A stretch of 62,168 nt of DNA from Gammaproteobacteria bacterium. Lineage in GTDB: Bacteria > Pseudomonadota > Gammaproteobacteria > Steroidobacterales > UBA11654. Below the pieces are notes generated by a model. That model did not search any database and was not told where the DNA came from. It saw only the letters and a list, made by a program, of their open reading frames with translations. Position numbers and translations under genes: made by a program. Of this stretch, positions 15,738 through 24,944 are shown one piece after another. The DNA is taken from positions 1 to 62,168 of the forward strand of contig JAPYQN010000007.1 of NCBI GenBank assembly GCA_029941465.1, in the 5' to 3' direction. The first letter of the stretch is position 1, and each line of letters starts with the position of its first letter.

Positions 15738-18488
15738 GAGCATTTTAATTTGCTCTTCTATTCGAGTTTTATCAAATTCAGCGTTTTTACACTTAATTTT
15801 TAGCTCATCAACTACATCTCTAGGTGCTTTATTGATAAAACCCTCACTGGATAATCTATTATTCATAGAGGTAATTTCATTTAGTATTCTTTCATATTTT
15901 TTATTTAACCTTTTCTTTTCCTCTTCTATATCAATTAAACCTTCTAGTGGAATAAATATTTTTATATTACCTAAAAGTGCTATTGCAGAAATAGGAACAT
16001 CATCTTTTTCTTTTATGATTTTGATTTCATCTATAGAGGCAAGATCTTTAATATATGACATCGTTTGATCAAGATTTTTCATGTCCAGTTCAGAAGGCCC
16101 TTTAACTAAGATATTAATTTTCTTTTTTGGCGGAATACTCATTTCAGAGCGTATTTGTCTAACATTAGTAACAAATGCTTTCAGCCATTCAATAATTGCA
16201 ACACTGTCATCGTTTGATTCCAGATTTTTATTTTTAGGAAAAGGCTGAGTCATTATACTTGCGAGGTTATTTTCCTTACTTAGTGATTGCCAAATTTCTT
16301 CTGTGATAAAAGGAATTATTGGATGTAAAGCCCTTAAAGAGATTTCAAGAACTTGTATAAGGTTATTTTTCATTTGTGATTTCTGACTCTTTGTTTTATT
16401 TGCATCATTTAAGAAAGATTTTGAGAGTTCAAGATACCAGTCACAGTAGTCATTCCAAATGAATTCATATAAACCGTTAGAAGCCCTATCGAGCCTATAT
16501 TCATTAAAGTTTTTTTCAGTATTAGATATTAGTGAGGATAGTTTCGATTGGATCCAAAGATCTACAATATTAGCATTAGTTTGTTTTTCTATTTCGGGCT
16601 CATATTCAAAATCATTTGTGTTCATTTTTACAAAACGAGCAGCATTCCATAATTTATTACAAAAATTTCTATATCCTTCTACTCGATTCAGATCAAGCCT
16701 TATATCTCTCCCTGTGGTTGCTTGAATTGCAAAAGTAAACCTTAAGGCATCTGTTCCATATTCCGGAATTCCTTTAGGAAATTCTTTTTTAGTTTCTTTG
16801 ATTATTCTTTGTGCCATTTCAGGTTGCATTAATCCTTGGGTTCTTTTCTCAGTGAGTGTTTTAAGGTCTATACCGTCTATTACATCTAAAGGGTCAAGAA
16901 TATTACCTTTTGATTTAGACATTTTTTGTCCATTCTTATCTCTTATTAATCCATGAATGTAAACCTCATTGAATGGGATTTCACCCATAAACTTAATTCC
17001 CATCATGATCATTCTAGCTACCCAAAAAAATATAATATCGAATCCTGTCACCAAGACATTAGTGGGGTAGAAGGTATCAAGATCATAAGTCTTATTGGGC
17101 CAACCTAGACTAGAAAATGGCCATAGAGCTGAGGAAAACCATGTGTCCAGTACATCATCATCCTGTTTGAGTCTGATGGAAGGATTTATTTGGTGTTCTT
17201 TTCTAACAGTTGCTTCACTCTTGCCAACATAAACATTGCCTTCATTATCATACCAAGCCGGTATTCTGTGACCCCACCATAGTTGTCGACTAATGCACCA
17301 GTCTTGAATATTTTCCATCCAATCAAAATAGGTTTTTGACCAATTCTCAGGAACAAATTTTAATTTGCCATCTTTAACAACTTTAATAGCCGGTTCTGCA
17401 AGTGGTTTCATTTTCACAAACCATTGGTCTGTCAGTAAAGGTTCCAAAATAGCGCCACTCCTATCTCCTCTTGGAACACTGAGTTGATAATCTTCAATTT
17501 TATCTAGAAGACCTAATGATTTAATCGTTTCTACAATCATTTTTCTGGCAACGAAACGATCTAGTCCAATAAATTCATGAGGAACTGATTGATTCATCTT
17601 GGCCTCTTTAGTGAGAATATTAATGACTTCTAGGCCATGTCGTTTTCCGATTTCAAAATCATTAAAATCATGAGCTGGAGTTATTTTTACACACCCACTA
17701 CCAAATTCTTGGTCAACGTATTCATCAGCAATAATTGGTATAGATCTATTAGTTAATGGCAATTCTATTTCTTTTCCTATTAGGTCTCTATATCGCTTAT
17801 CCTTCGGGTTTACTGCAACTGCAGTATCACCCAACATGGTTTCAGGTCTTGTGGTTGCCACAGTTATTGAATCAGTTGTGCCCTTTATCGGGTATTTAAA
17901 ATGCCACAAAAAACTGCTTTCTTCAGATTGAATAACCTCTAAGTCTGATAAGGCAGTTAAAAGTATAGGGTCCCAATTAACTAACCTTTTACCTTTATAG
18001 ATAAGGCCTTCTTTGTAGAGTTTTATAAAAACCTCTTTAACACCTTCAGCCAGTTCATCATCCATTGTAAACTTTTCTTTTGTCCAATCTGTTGATGCGC
18101 CTAAACGTTTTAATTGGTTAGAAATAGTGTCACCTGATTGTTCTTTCCATTCCCAAACTTTCTTCTCAAAAGCCTTTCTACCCAATTCAGTTCTGGAGGA
18201 ACCTTCTTGTTCTAGTTGTCGCTCAACCACCATCTGAGTGGCAATACCTGCATGGTCAGTTCCTACTTGCCATAAGGTATTTTTTCCTTTCATTCGTTGA
18301 TAACGAGTCAAGGTATCCATTATCGTGTCTTGGAAAGCATGTCCCATATGTAATGTTCCTGTTACATTTGGAGGAGGAATAACAATACAAAAAGAATCGC
18401 CCTTTTTACTTGGTGCAAAATATCCAGCATCTTCCCAAGATTTATAAATCCTTTTCTCTATTGTTTTTGGGTTATAGGTTTTGTCCAT
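15726..18488 (-). CDS. valS: Valyl-tRNA synthetase
   Basis: Class I synthetase with CP1 editing domain. HMGH (the HIGH motif) is at residues 47-50 after PPPNVTGTL, KMSKS is near 520, and a C-terminal coiled coil starts at IDIEEEKKRL. It has 920 residues, slightly below E. coli (951). It follows holC by 3 bp in the conserved order pepA-holC-valS. No Shine-Dalgarno is evident before the ATG. Confidence 0.96.
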   Translation of the reverse strand: MDKTYNPKTIEKRIYKSWEDAGYFAPSKKGDSFCIVIPPPNVTGTLHMGHAFQDTIMDTLTRYQRMKGKNTLWQVGTDHAGIATQMVVERQLEQEGSSRTELGRKAFEKKVWEWKEQSGDTISNQLKRLGASTDWTKEKFTMDDELAEGVKEVFIKLYKEGLIYKGKRLVNWDPILLTALSDLEVIQSEESSFLWHFKYPIKGTTDSITVATTRPETMLGDTAVAVNPKDKRYRDLIGKEIELPLTNRSIPIIADEYVDQEFGSGCVKITPAHDFNDFEIGKRHGLEVINILTKEAKMNQSVPHEFIGLDRFVARKMIVETIKSLGLLDKIEDYQLSVPRGDRSGAILEPLLTDQWFVKMKPLAEPAIKVVKDGKLKFVPENWSKTYFDWMENIQDWCISRQLWWGHRIPAWYDNEGNVYVGKSEATVRKEHQINPSIRLKQDDDVLDTWFSSALWPFSSLGWPNKTYDLDTFYPTNVLVTGFDIIFFWVARMIMMGIKFMGEIPFNEVYIHGLIRDKNGQKMSKSKGNILDPLDVIDGIDLKTLTEKRTQGLMQPEMAQRIIKETKKEFPKGIPEYGTDALRFTFAIQATTGRDIRLDLNRVEGYRNFCNKLWNAARFVKMNTNDFEYEPEIEKQTNANIVDLWIQSKLSSLISNTEKNFNEYRLDRASNGLYEFIWNDYCDWYLELSKSFLNDANKTKSQKSQMKNNLIQVLEISLRALHPIIPFITEEIWQSLSKENNLASIMTQPFPKNKNLESNDDSVAIIEWLKAFVTNVRQIRSEMSIPPKKKINILVKGPSELDMKNLDQTMSYIKDLASIDEIKIIKEKDDVPISAIALLGNIKIFIPLEGLIDIEEEKKRLNKKYERILNEITSMNNRLSSEGFINKAPRDVVDELKIKCKNAEFDKTRIEEQIKMLSLS

Positions 18489-18491
18489 ATT

Positions 18492-18929
18492 CTAATCTGC
18501 TTTATACGCTTTAATTATAGAACCATTTGCTTTATATGCTTTCCATTTTTCTCTGGCTTTATTTTTTTTATTTTCATCATTGCCCACAATTTCATGAATT
18601 TTTGAAGTGCTTTTTGATGCCCTTGGAATTTCTTGACTAACATTAATTAGAGCTTCTGCTGTTTCAATTTGATTAGTATCCCAACCTATTATTACGGGTG
18701 TTTGTTCTTGTTCTGGATTACCTAATATTGTGTGTGGAACAAAGCTTTCTTGTCTAAAAGTCCATAACAAGCGATCAAACTCTTTAGCTTCATTTTCACT
18801 ATTGAAATGAATATAGATAGGTTTTGATCCTTGTTTGTAGCCTTTTTCAACTAATCTACAAATATAAACTAGTAAATCTCTGCCTGATGTTTTTTCAAAG
18901 TGATGGAAAAGAACTTGCATATTTTGCAA
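18492..18929 (-). CDS. holC: DNA polymerase III chi subunit
   Basis: Clamp-loader accessory subunit that contacts SSB. It has 145 residues. ESFVPHTI and the C-terminal REKWKAYKANG match HolC, and position between pepA and valS is the conserved gammaproteobacterial site. A second ATG three codons in could be the true start. It is diverged from E. coli HolC in the middle. Confidence 0.87.
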   Translation of the reverse strand: MQNMQVLFHHFEKTSGRDLLVYICRLVEKGYKQGSKPIYIHFNSENEAKEFDRLLWTFRQESFVPHTILGNPEQEQTPVIIGWDTNQIETAEALINVSQEIPRASKSTSKIHEIVGNDENKKNKAREKWKAYKANGSIIKAYKAD

Positions 18930-18932
18930 GTC

Positions 18933-20435
18933 TTAATTACCTGATTCACTGATTAAAAATTCAGAAACCAAACCAACCGGTCTACCTGTTGCTCCTTTGT
19001 TTTGACCTTCTAACCAAGCGACACCAGCAATATCAATGTGTGCCCATTCAAAATCGCCCACAAATTTTTGAAGGAAACACCCCGCAGTGATGGTTCCAGC
19101 TCCCGAGCCTCTTGTACTAATGTTTGCAACATCAGCAAAATTACTCACTATCTGATCAGAATAGTCTTCTGTCAATGGGAGTCTCCATGTTGCATCACCC
19201 GAATCAACTCCAGCTTTCAATAGTTTTTCAGCAAGATGATCCGAGTTAGACATCAAACCAGAATGATGCTGCCCTAGAGCAACAACACAGGCTCCAGTAA
19301 GTGTGGCCATATCAATAATCAATTTTGGTTTATACCTTTGTGCATAAGTTAAGGCATCTGCTAGGATTAATCGTCCTTCAGCGTCTGTGTTCAATATTTC
19401 TATCGTTTGACCTGACATTGACTTAACAATATCTCCAGGTTTGGTTGCTGTAGAGCTGGGTACATTTTCGCAAGTAGGGATAATGAAAACAGCGTTTAAA
19501 TTCAAGCCTAGCTCAGCAACAACTTGAAGCAAGCCAACAGTAGTAGCAGCTCCGCACATATCGTATTTCATTTCATCCATACTGTTAGAAGGTTTTAGTG
19601 AAATTCCCCCTGTGTCAAAAGTAATTCCTTTTCCAACAATCACAATAGGTTTTTCATTTTTTCTTGAGCCTTTATATTCAGCTATAATCATTTTAGCTGG
19701 TTCCGAAGATCCAGCAGTTACAGATAATAGAGAATTCATCCCAAATTTTTTCATCTGAGATTCATTTAATACTTTTACACTGACTGCTTTGTGTTTACGA
19801 CCAATCTTTGTTGCCTCATTAGCAAGATGTGTTGGTGTACAAATATTTGAAGGTAAGTCTGCTAAAAGTCGTACTGTTTTTATTGCTTTACCGATGGCAT
19901 CCCCGTTATTAAATCCTTTTTTCATTTCAGAGGATCTGGCATTACCGTTTGTGCCATGATAGAGCTTATTTAGGGATATTTTCTTTTCATTACTTGGCTT
20001 TGTAGTAGTGTACTGATAGGAAATTTGATGCCAAGCTTCAGCTAGTATTTTCGTAGCACGATATTCAGTTCCAGCTTTATTTCCACAAATATCACTTGTT
20101 CCAAGAAAGCTTATAGCACTTTTATGAGTAGTCCTAGACAATTTTGAGAGAGCTGAGATTAATGCCTTTTTGTAGTTTTTCTCAGAATATTTTTCGTATT
20201 TTCCGCAGCCAACCAAAACTAGCCGTTTATAGGTTTTTCCTGTAATAGGTAAGATTCTACTCTGACCAATTTTCCCTTGTATGTCCTTGTTTTTCTGGAA
20301 ATCAGAAATAATTTTATTGTTTGCTGTATTTATTGTTTTTGTTGCCCCTCTTAATTTAGGATCATCAAAAATAGGGAGGATAAGGCAGTCTACTTTTGCT
20401 TCAATAGCCTTGTTTGTATTTATTAAGAAATTCAT
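18933..20435 (-). CDS. pepA: Leucyl aminopeptidase
   Basis: M17 cytosolic aminopeptidase; in E. coli it also acts as a DNA-binding factor in XerCD recombination. It has 500 residues. The two-metal site is visible in GKGITFDTGG, DMCGAATT and the signature NTDAEGRLILADAL. It is the first gene of pepA-holC-valS and is divergent from lptF across a 158-bp gap. Confidence 0.95.
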   Translation of the reverse strand: MNFLINTNKAIEAKVDCLILPIFDDPKLRGATKTINTANNKIISDFQKNKDIQGKIGQSRILPITGKTYKRLVLVGCGKYEKYSEKNYKKALISALSKLSRTTHKSAISFLGTSDICGNKAGTEYRATKILAEAWHQISYQYTTTKPSNEKKISLNKLYHGTNGNARSSEMKKGFNNGDAIGKAIKTVRLLADLPSNICTPTHLANEATKIGRKHKAVSVKVLNESQMKKFGMNSLLSVTAGSSEPAKMIIAEYKGSRKNEKPIVIVGKGITFDTGGISLKPSNSMDEMKYDMCGAATTVGLLQVVAELGLNLNAVFIIPTCENVPSSTATKPGDIVKSMSGQTIEILNTDAEGRLILADALTYAQRYKPKLIIDMATLTGACVVALGQHHSGLMSNSDHLAEKLLKAGVDSGDATWRLPLTEDYSDQIVSNFADVANISTRGSGAGTITAGCFLQKFVGDFEWAHIDIAGVAWLEGQNKGATGRPVGLVSEFLISESGN

Positions 20436-20485
20436 TCTATGTACTCATTAATTTAAATTTATATTAAAAGGAAAAACCTGAAAAA

Positions 20486-20502
20486 ACTATAATCTTTATA
20501 GT
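20486..20502. promoter_or_regulatory. Symmetric divergent -10 element between pepA and lptF
   Basis: ACTATAA-TCT-TTATAGT is a perfect inverted repeat (20486-20492 / 20496-20502). It presents TATAAT on the plus strand (20488-20493) and TATAAA on the minus strand (20495-20500). It could serve as overlapping divergent -10 boxes for lptF (leader about 94 bases) and pepA (about 53 bases). It might instead be an operator. Confidence 0.35.
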
Positions 20503-20593
20503 ATTTCTAAGATGATAATTGTAGTGTAATGACATGAGCTTTAAAACCAATAATTAAAGGCTATTTTTTAATCTTAATGAATATGCAGATTTT

Positions 20594-21679
20594 ATGAATA
20601 AGATTATTGGAAAATATTTTTTAAAGGAGTTAGTAACTACCTGGTTTGCTGTTACTCTCATTCTCCTTATTATTTTATCTACTAATAAATTTGCTGATGT
20701 TATTGGAGATATTGCGTCTGGGGATTTACCATCATCTTCTTTGTTTCAAGTCATTTTCTATTCATCAATAGATTATTTAGTGATTCTTATCCCGCTGAGC
20801 ACTTTCCTATCTATTCTTATGGTCCTTGGAAGATTTTATAAAAATAGTGAAATGACAGCTATTTTAAGCTCAGGTGTTGGTCCTTCTCATTTATATCGTG
20901 TTTTAAGTGGACCTTTAGTTGTCTTAATAGCCAGCTTATTATTAATTTCTGTTTTTGTATCTCCTCAAGCAAAAAAGAGTATTGAATTATCAAAACAAAA
21001 TGCTTTGACAAAGATTGGTATAGAATTTTTTGAACCTGGAAGATTTATTACCTTAAAAGATGGTGCTGTTTTTTACTCAAAAGAAAGGCTTGGTAATAAC
21101 AGGTTTTTAGAAGTTTTCATGCAAACTGAGATCAATGGAGAAGTGAGTGTTGTTACAGCAGAATATGCTGAGATTCAAGGAACTCAGGGTAATAATCTTT
21201 TAGTTTTTTTTAATGGTCGAAGATATCAAGGTAAGCCAGGTGATAACGATTTTAGAGTCTTAGAGTTCTCAGAGCATCAGTTACCTTTATTTATCAGTAA
21301 AACTAATAAAGAGGCCAATAATATTTCAACTGAAAGCATGAGTAACCTATTGAGACAGTCAGATTTATTATCTCAAGCTGAAATCCAATGGCGACTTTCT
21401 CCGCCTATTGCTTTATTAATTCTGGTTTTCCTAGCTGTTCCTCTAAGTAAAACTTCTCCCAGACAAGGTCAGTATGGAGGCTTGGTGCTCGGTGTTTTAG
21501 TTTATATGATTTATGTTAATTTGCTTGGTGCTGCCAGAGTATGGTTTGAACAGGGGGATTCACCTCAGGTTATTGGTCTTTGGTGGGTTCATTGCCTCGG
21601 TTTTATTTTTACATTGTTTATGATTTTAACCAGTTATAATTTTTTTAGTCGGTTAACAACCATTAGAGAGAAAAAATGA
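20594..21679 (+). CDS. lptF: LPS export permease LptF
   Basis: Inner-membrane permease of the LptB2FG ABC transporter that extracts LPS for transport to the outer membrane. It has 361 residues in the family layout: three N-terminal helices, a periplasmic jellyroll (about residues 125-265), three C-terminal helices. The coupling segment LGRFYKNSEMTAILSSGVG is typical. It overlaps lptG by four bases (ATGA). The ATPase gene lptB is not in the window. Confidence 0.93.
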   Translation: MNKIIGKYFLKELVTTWFAVTLILLIILSTNKFADVIGDIASGDLPSSSLFQVIFYSSIDYLVILIPLSTFLSILMVLGRFYKNSEMTAILSSGVGPSHLYRVLSGPLVVLIASLLLISVFVSPQAKKSIELSKQNALTKIGIEFFEPGRFITLKDGAVFYSKERLGNNRFLEVFMQTEINGEVSVVTAEYAEIQGTQGNNLLVFFNGRRYQGKPGDNDFRVLEFSEHQLPLFISKTNKEANNISTESMSNLLRQSDLLSQAEIQWRLSPPIALLILVFLAVPLSKTSPRQGQYGGLVLGVLVYMIYVNLLGAARVWFEQGDSPQVIGLWWVHCLGFIFTLFMILTSYNFFSRLTTIREKK

Positions 21680-22746
21680 AAGTCATAGATTGGTATATTT
21701 TTAGATCTATCACAAAGATGACATTTATTGTGTGCTTTATTTTTGCTGCTCTTTCTGGATTTATAGATTTTATTAGTCAGGCTGATGATATAGGTATAGG
21801 TAGTTATGGTGTTTATGAAGCAGTTCAATACACGTTATTGAAATTACCCAGTTCTATTTTTCAGCTTATGCCAATAGTGGTATTAATTGGCAGTTTGCTT
21901 GGATTAGGAGCGTTGAGTAAAAATAGCGAAATAATCATTATTATGTCATCTGGTTTTTCTTTGTTTAGACTCAGTTTATCAGTCGCAATCACCGGGTTTA
22001 TTTTTTGTTTTTTCATAACAATTATTGGAGAGTATCTTTCACCCCCCATGGAGAGGTTTGCTGATCAATTAAGAACAAAAAGTAAATACAATCTTTCCAC
22101 TTTAGGGCAATCAAAGGGCTTTTGGCTAAAAGATGAAAATAAAATTATCAATATTAACTTTGTTTCAGAAAATAAAAATTTTGGTGAGTTAACCATCTTT
22201 GAACTTGGTGAAGACGCTCGAATAAATAAAATCTCTAAAGCATCATCTGCAGGTATTGATGATTATAATCAATGGATTTTAAGTAATTTAAATGAATCTA
22301 CATTCAAAGAATCAGGAGTAGAGTCGACATATTCGAGATATAAAATTGATAAAACAAAACTGAATAGAGATCTTGTTAGTTTAACGGTAGTTAAATCAGA
22401 GGATTTGAATGTAATAGAACTTTTCCGCTTTATCACATATCTTCAAACCAATAATCTAGATGCTGACCAATACATGGCATCATTCCATAGTCGGGTTGCT
22501 TCTTTATTTGTTATTCCTATTATGTGTTTGTTTGCATTGCCAATGTCACTTGGTGTTCAGAGGACTAGAGGTATGGGCTATCGAATTACTCTAGGGGTTG
22601 TTATTGGCTTAATCTATTTCATAATGCAAAATACATTAATGGAGTCAGTGCAAATCTATACAATTAACCCAATATTTATAGGATGGTTACCACTGCTGGC
22701 ATTGACTATAGTTACAACAGGTTTGTATTTAATTAAGAAGAATTAG
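21676..22746 (+). CDS. lptG: LPS export permease LptG
   Basis: Partner permease of LptF with the same six-helix and jellyroll plan; 356 residues. The coupling segment LGALSKNSEIIIIMSSG aligns with that of LptF. The start codon overlaps the lptF stop (ATGA), so the pair is translationally coupled. The next gene, cpoB, begins 6 bp later, so the transcript may continue into cpoB-queE-queC. Confidence 0.93.
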   Translation: MKVIDWYIFRSITKMTFIVCFIFAALSGFIDFISQADDIGIGSYGVYEAVQYTLLKLPSSIFQLMPIVVLIGSLLGLGALSKNSEIIIIMSSGFSLFRLSLSVAITGFIFCFFITIIGEYLSPPMERFADQLRTKSKYNLSTLGQSKGFWLKDENKIININFVSENKNFGELTIFELGEDARINKISKASSAGIDDYNQWILSNLNESTFKESGVESTYSRYKIDKTKLNRDLVSLTVVKSEDLNVIELFRFITYLQTNNLDADQYMASFHSRVASLFVIPIMCLFALPMSLGVQRTRGMGYRITLGVVIGLIYFIMQNTLMESVQIYTINPIFIGWLPLLALTIVTTGLYLIKKN

Positions 22747-22752
22747 TAATTC

Positions 22753-23367
22753 ATGACTCAGTTAATGAACAGCCTGTTTTCTTTTTTTTTATTGTTTCTT
22801 GTTTATAGTTGCACAACTGTTGAAACAGTGTCTCCACCACCACAACAAATTAATGTTGATACTTTTAAAGAGCAACTAAAAGATTTAAAAAAGAAAACTC
22901 AACTTCTTGAAGAAGAGATGAATTTGTTGAAGAATGAGTTGTCATTAGTAAAAAAAGATTTTAAAGAGGAAATAAATAATGACGTTCTTACAGATTCTGA
23001 ACGATTAGCCTATCAGGAATCTTTTGAGTTAATAAGACGAGGTGATTACGCAGCTGCCCAAATAGCCTTTTCAAATTATATTAAATCTTATCAAGGGAGT
23101 TCTTTTATTGATGACGCTAAATTTTGGCTTGCAGAGTCTTTCTATTCTCAAGGTAATTATATTAAAGCATTAGAAATCTTTGAGAATATCCAACGCCAAC
23201 ATCCCAAGTCAGAAAAGATTATGGAGTCAATTTTGAAGTCAGGATTTTGTTATTATGAATTAGGAAACTTTGAAAAATCAGTCACAATTTTTAAACAAAT
23301 TATTACTGATTATCCTAATTCTTCTGTATCTCGTCTTGCAGCAGAAAAACTTAACACAATTAGATAA
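22753..23367 (+). CDS. cpoB: CpoB/YbgF-like TPR protein with lipoprotein signal
   Basis: A 204-residue periplasmic protein: signal region with a possible lipobox (LVYSC), a Pro-rich linker, a charged coiled coil (about 36-75) and TPR repeats (about 90-200, such as RRGDYAAAQIAF and QGNYIKALEIF). CpoB coordinates PBP1B and Tol-Pal in cell constriction. The assignment rests on this architecture and on the conserved cpoB-queE-queC-tRNA-Lys order. Two oddities: CpoB is normally soluble, and the tol-pal genes that usually precede it are replaced by lptFG. Confidence 0.78.
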   Translation: MTQLMNSLFSFFLLFLVYSCTTVETVSPPPQQINVDTFKEQLKDLKKKTQLLEEEMNLLKNELSLVKKDFKEEINNDVLTDSERLAYQESFELIRRGDYAAAQIAFSNYIKSYQGSSFIDDAKFWLAESFYSQGNYIKALEIFENIQRQHPKSEKIMESILKSGFCYYELGNFEKSVTIFKQIITDYPNSSVSRLAAEKLNTIR

Positions 23368-23373
23368 GTTAAG

Positions 23374-24021
23374 ATGACTAAGAACGCTCTAAGAGTGACA
23401 GAAATTTTTTACTCTATTCAAGGAGAATCAACAAAAACAGGCTTACCAACAGTTTTTGTTCGTTTAACAGGTTGCCCATTAAGATGCATCTATTGCGATA
23501 CAGAATATGCTTTTACAGGTGGTGAAAACTTAAAAATATCTGCGGTCATTGAAACTATAAAGGCTTTATCAAGTCAGTATGTTTGTATTACTGGAGGTGA
23601 ACCATTAGCGCAACCTAACGTCCATATTTTAATGAATGAACTTGTTCAGCTAGATTATGATATTAGTCTAGAGACGAGTGGTTATATTGATATTTCAAAT
23701 GTAAATTCTAAAGTAAAGATAATTATGGATATCAAAACACCGCAATCAGGAGAGGTAGATAAAAATAATTGGGAGAATATAAATCTTCTTAAGAATGATG
23801 ATGAGATAAAATTTGTTATTTGTAATCGTGATGATTACAAGTGGTCTAAGGAAATCATAGAGAAACATATGATTCATGATAAATGTACAGTGCTAATGTC
23901 CCCAACAACAGGGTTGATGGAACCTAGGACTCTTGCAGAATGGATTCTTGAAGATTCTTTGCCAGTAAGGTTTCAGATTCAATTACACAAAATTCTTTGG
24001 AATAATCAACCAGGTAAATAA
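23374..24021 (+). CDS. queE: 7-carboxy-7-deazaguanine synthase
   Basis: Radical-SAM enzyme of queuosine synthesis; converts 6-carboxy-tetrahydropterin to CDG. It has 215 residues. The Cys-x3-Cys-x2-Cys cluster is GCPLRCIYCDTEYAF, preceded by FYSIQGES and followed by the SAM-binding YVCITGGEPLAQ. It is six bases after cpoB and two before queC, in one operon. Confidence 0.93.
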   Translation: MTKNALRVTEIFYSIQGESTKTGLPTVFVRLTGCPLRCIYCDTEYAFTGGENLKISAVIETIKALSSQYVCITGGEPLAQPNVHILMNELVQLDYDISLETSGYIDISNVNSKVKIIMDIKTPQSGEVDKNNWENINLLKNDDEIKFVICNRDDYKWSKEIIEKHMIHDKCTVLMSPTTGLMEPRTLAEWILEDSLPVRFQIQLHKILWNNQPGK

Positions 24022-24023
24022 AG

Positions 24024-24692
24024 ATGAACAAAGCAATCGTTCTTTTGTCAGGTGGCATGGATTCTTCCACAGCACTATCAATAGCTATAAAAGAAGGTTT
24101 TGAATGCTATGCTTTGACATTGGATTATGGTCAGAGACACCGAGATGAAATTAATAGTGCAAAAAATATAGTAAAGGATTTTAAAATTACTGAGCACAAA
24201 CTTGTTTCAATAGATCTAACTGTTTTTGGAGGCTCAGCACTTACTGATAAAAATATAAAAGTCCCAGAGCAAGCATCTTCTGGAATTCCCATAACCTACG
24301 TACCTGCTAGAAATACAATATTTTTCTCATTAGCCCTTGCTTGGGCTGAAGTTATAGAGGCCGATGCAATTTTTTCTGGCGTTAATGCCATTGATTATTC
24401 TGGTTATCCTGATTGTAGACCAGAATATATATCTGCTATACAGGAGTTATTTAATCTTGCGACCAAGATTACTTCTGAAGGGAAAAGTATAGAAGTCTGC
24501 GCCCCTTTAATTAATATGGATAAAAAAGAAATCATTAAGATAGGGATAGAAAATGGAGTTGATTTCTCTAAGACAGTTTCATGCTATCAATTGGATCAAC
24601 ATGGCAAGTCTTGTGGTTTATGCGATTCTTGTAGAATTAGATCTAAGGCATTCGAAGAATTAAATCTAGAAGATAATATTGAATATGTTTAA
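24024..24692 (+). CDS. queC: 7-cyano-7-deazaguanine synthase
   Basis: ATP-dependent conversion of CDG to preQ0 for queuosine in tRNA. It has 222 residues. The N-terminal PP-loop is LLSGGMDSST. The C-terminal zinc site has four Cys (SCYQ, then SCGLCDSCR). The start follows the queE stop by two bases. A tRNA-Lys gene begins 58 bp downstream, as in other gammaproteobacteria. Confidence 0.94.
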   Translation: MNKAIVLLSGGMDSSTALSIAIKEGFECYALTLDYGQRHRDEINSAKNIVKDFKITEHKLVSIDLTVFGGSALTDKNIKVPEQASSGIPITYVPARNTIFFSLALAWAEVIEADAIFSGVNAIDYSGYPDCRPEYISAIQELFNLATKITSEGKSIEVCAPLINMDKKEIIKIGIENGVDFSKTVSCYQLDQHGKSCGLCDSCRIRSKAFEELNLEDNIEYV

Positions 24693-24750
24693 AATTCTGT
24701 TTTATTTTTGAGACCTAGGTTATTATTCACCAGATTTTTTATTTTACTTT

Positions 24751-24826
24751 GGGCCGTTAGCTCAGTTGGTAGAGCAGCTGGCTTTTAACCAGTTGGTCGA
24801 AGGTTCAAATCCTTCACGGCCCACCA
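24751..24826 (+). tRNA. tRNA-Lys (anticodon TTT)
   Basis: Complete cloverleaf: acceptor GGGCCGT/ACGGCCC, D-arm with AGCTCAGTTGGTAGAGC, anticodon stem GCTGG/CCAGT (one G-U pair) around loop CTTTTAA, T-arm GAAGG-TTCAAAT-CCTTC. The discriminator A is followed by an encoded CCA. It is probably co-transcribed with queC. Confidence 0.97.
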
Positions 24827-24833
24827 CTTATTA

Positions 24834-24941
24834 ATGAAAAAAAACATAAAAAAATATTGGATTATTTCATCACTTATCTCATTATTTTTCTTTGCAATAT
24901 TAGTTTTTATTTTCATTTTATCTTTGCCTAACAGTAACTAG
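24834..24941 (+). CDS. Possible 35-residue single-pass membrane protein
   Basis: A short ORF from an ATG eight bases after the tRNA-Lys CCA end to a TAG three bases before the O-methyltransferase start. It has a Lys-rich N-terminus (MKKNIKKYW), then about 22 hydrophobic residues and a short polar tail. There is no Shine-Dalgarno. The layout fits a small membrane protein, but AT-rich DNA easily yields such frames. Confidence 0.3.
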   Translation: MKKNIKKYWIISSLISLFFFAILVFIFILSLPNSN

Positions 24942-24944
24942 ATT

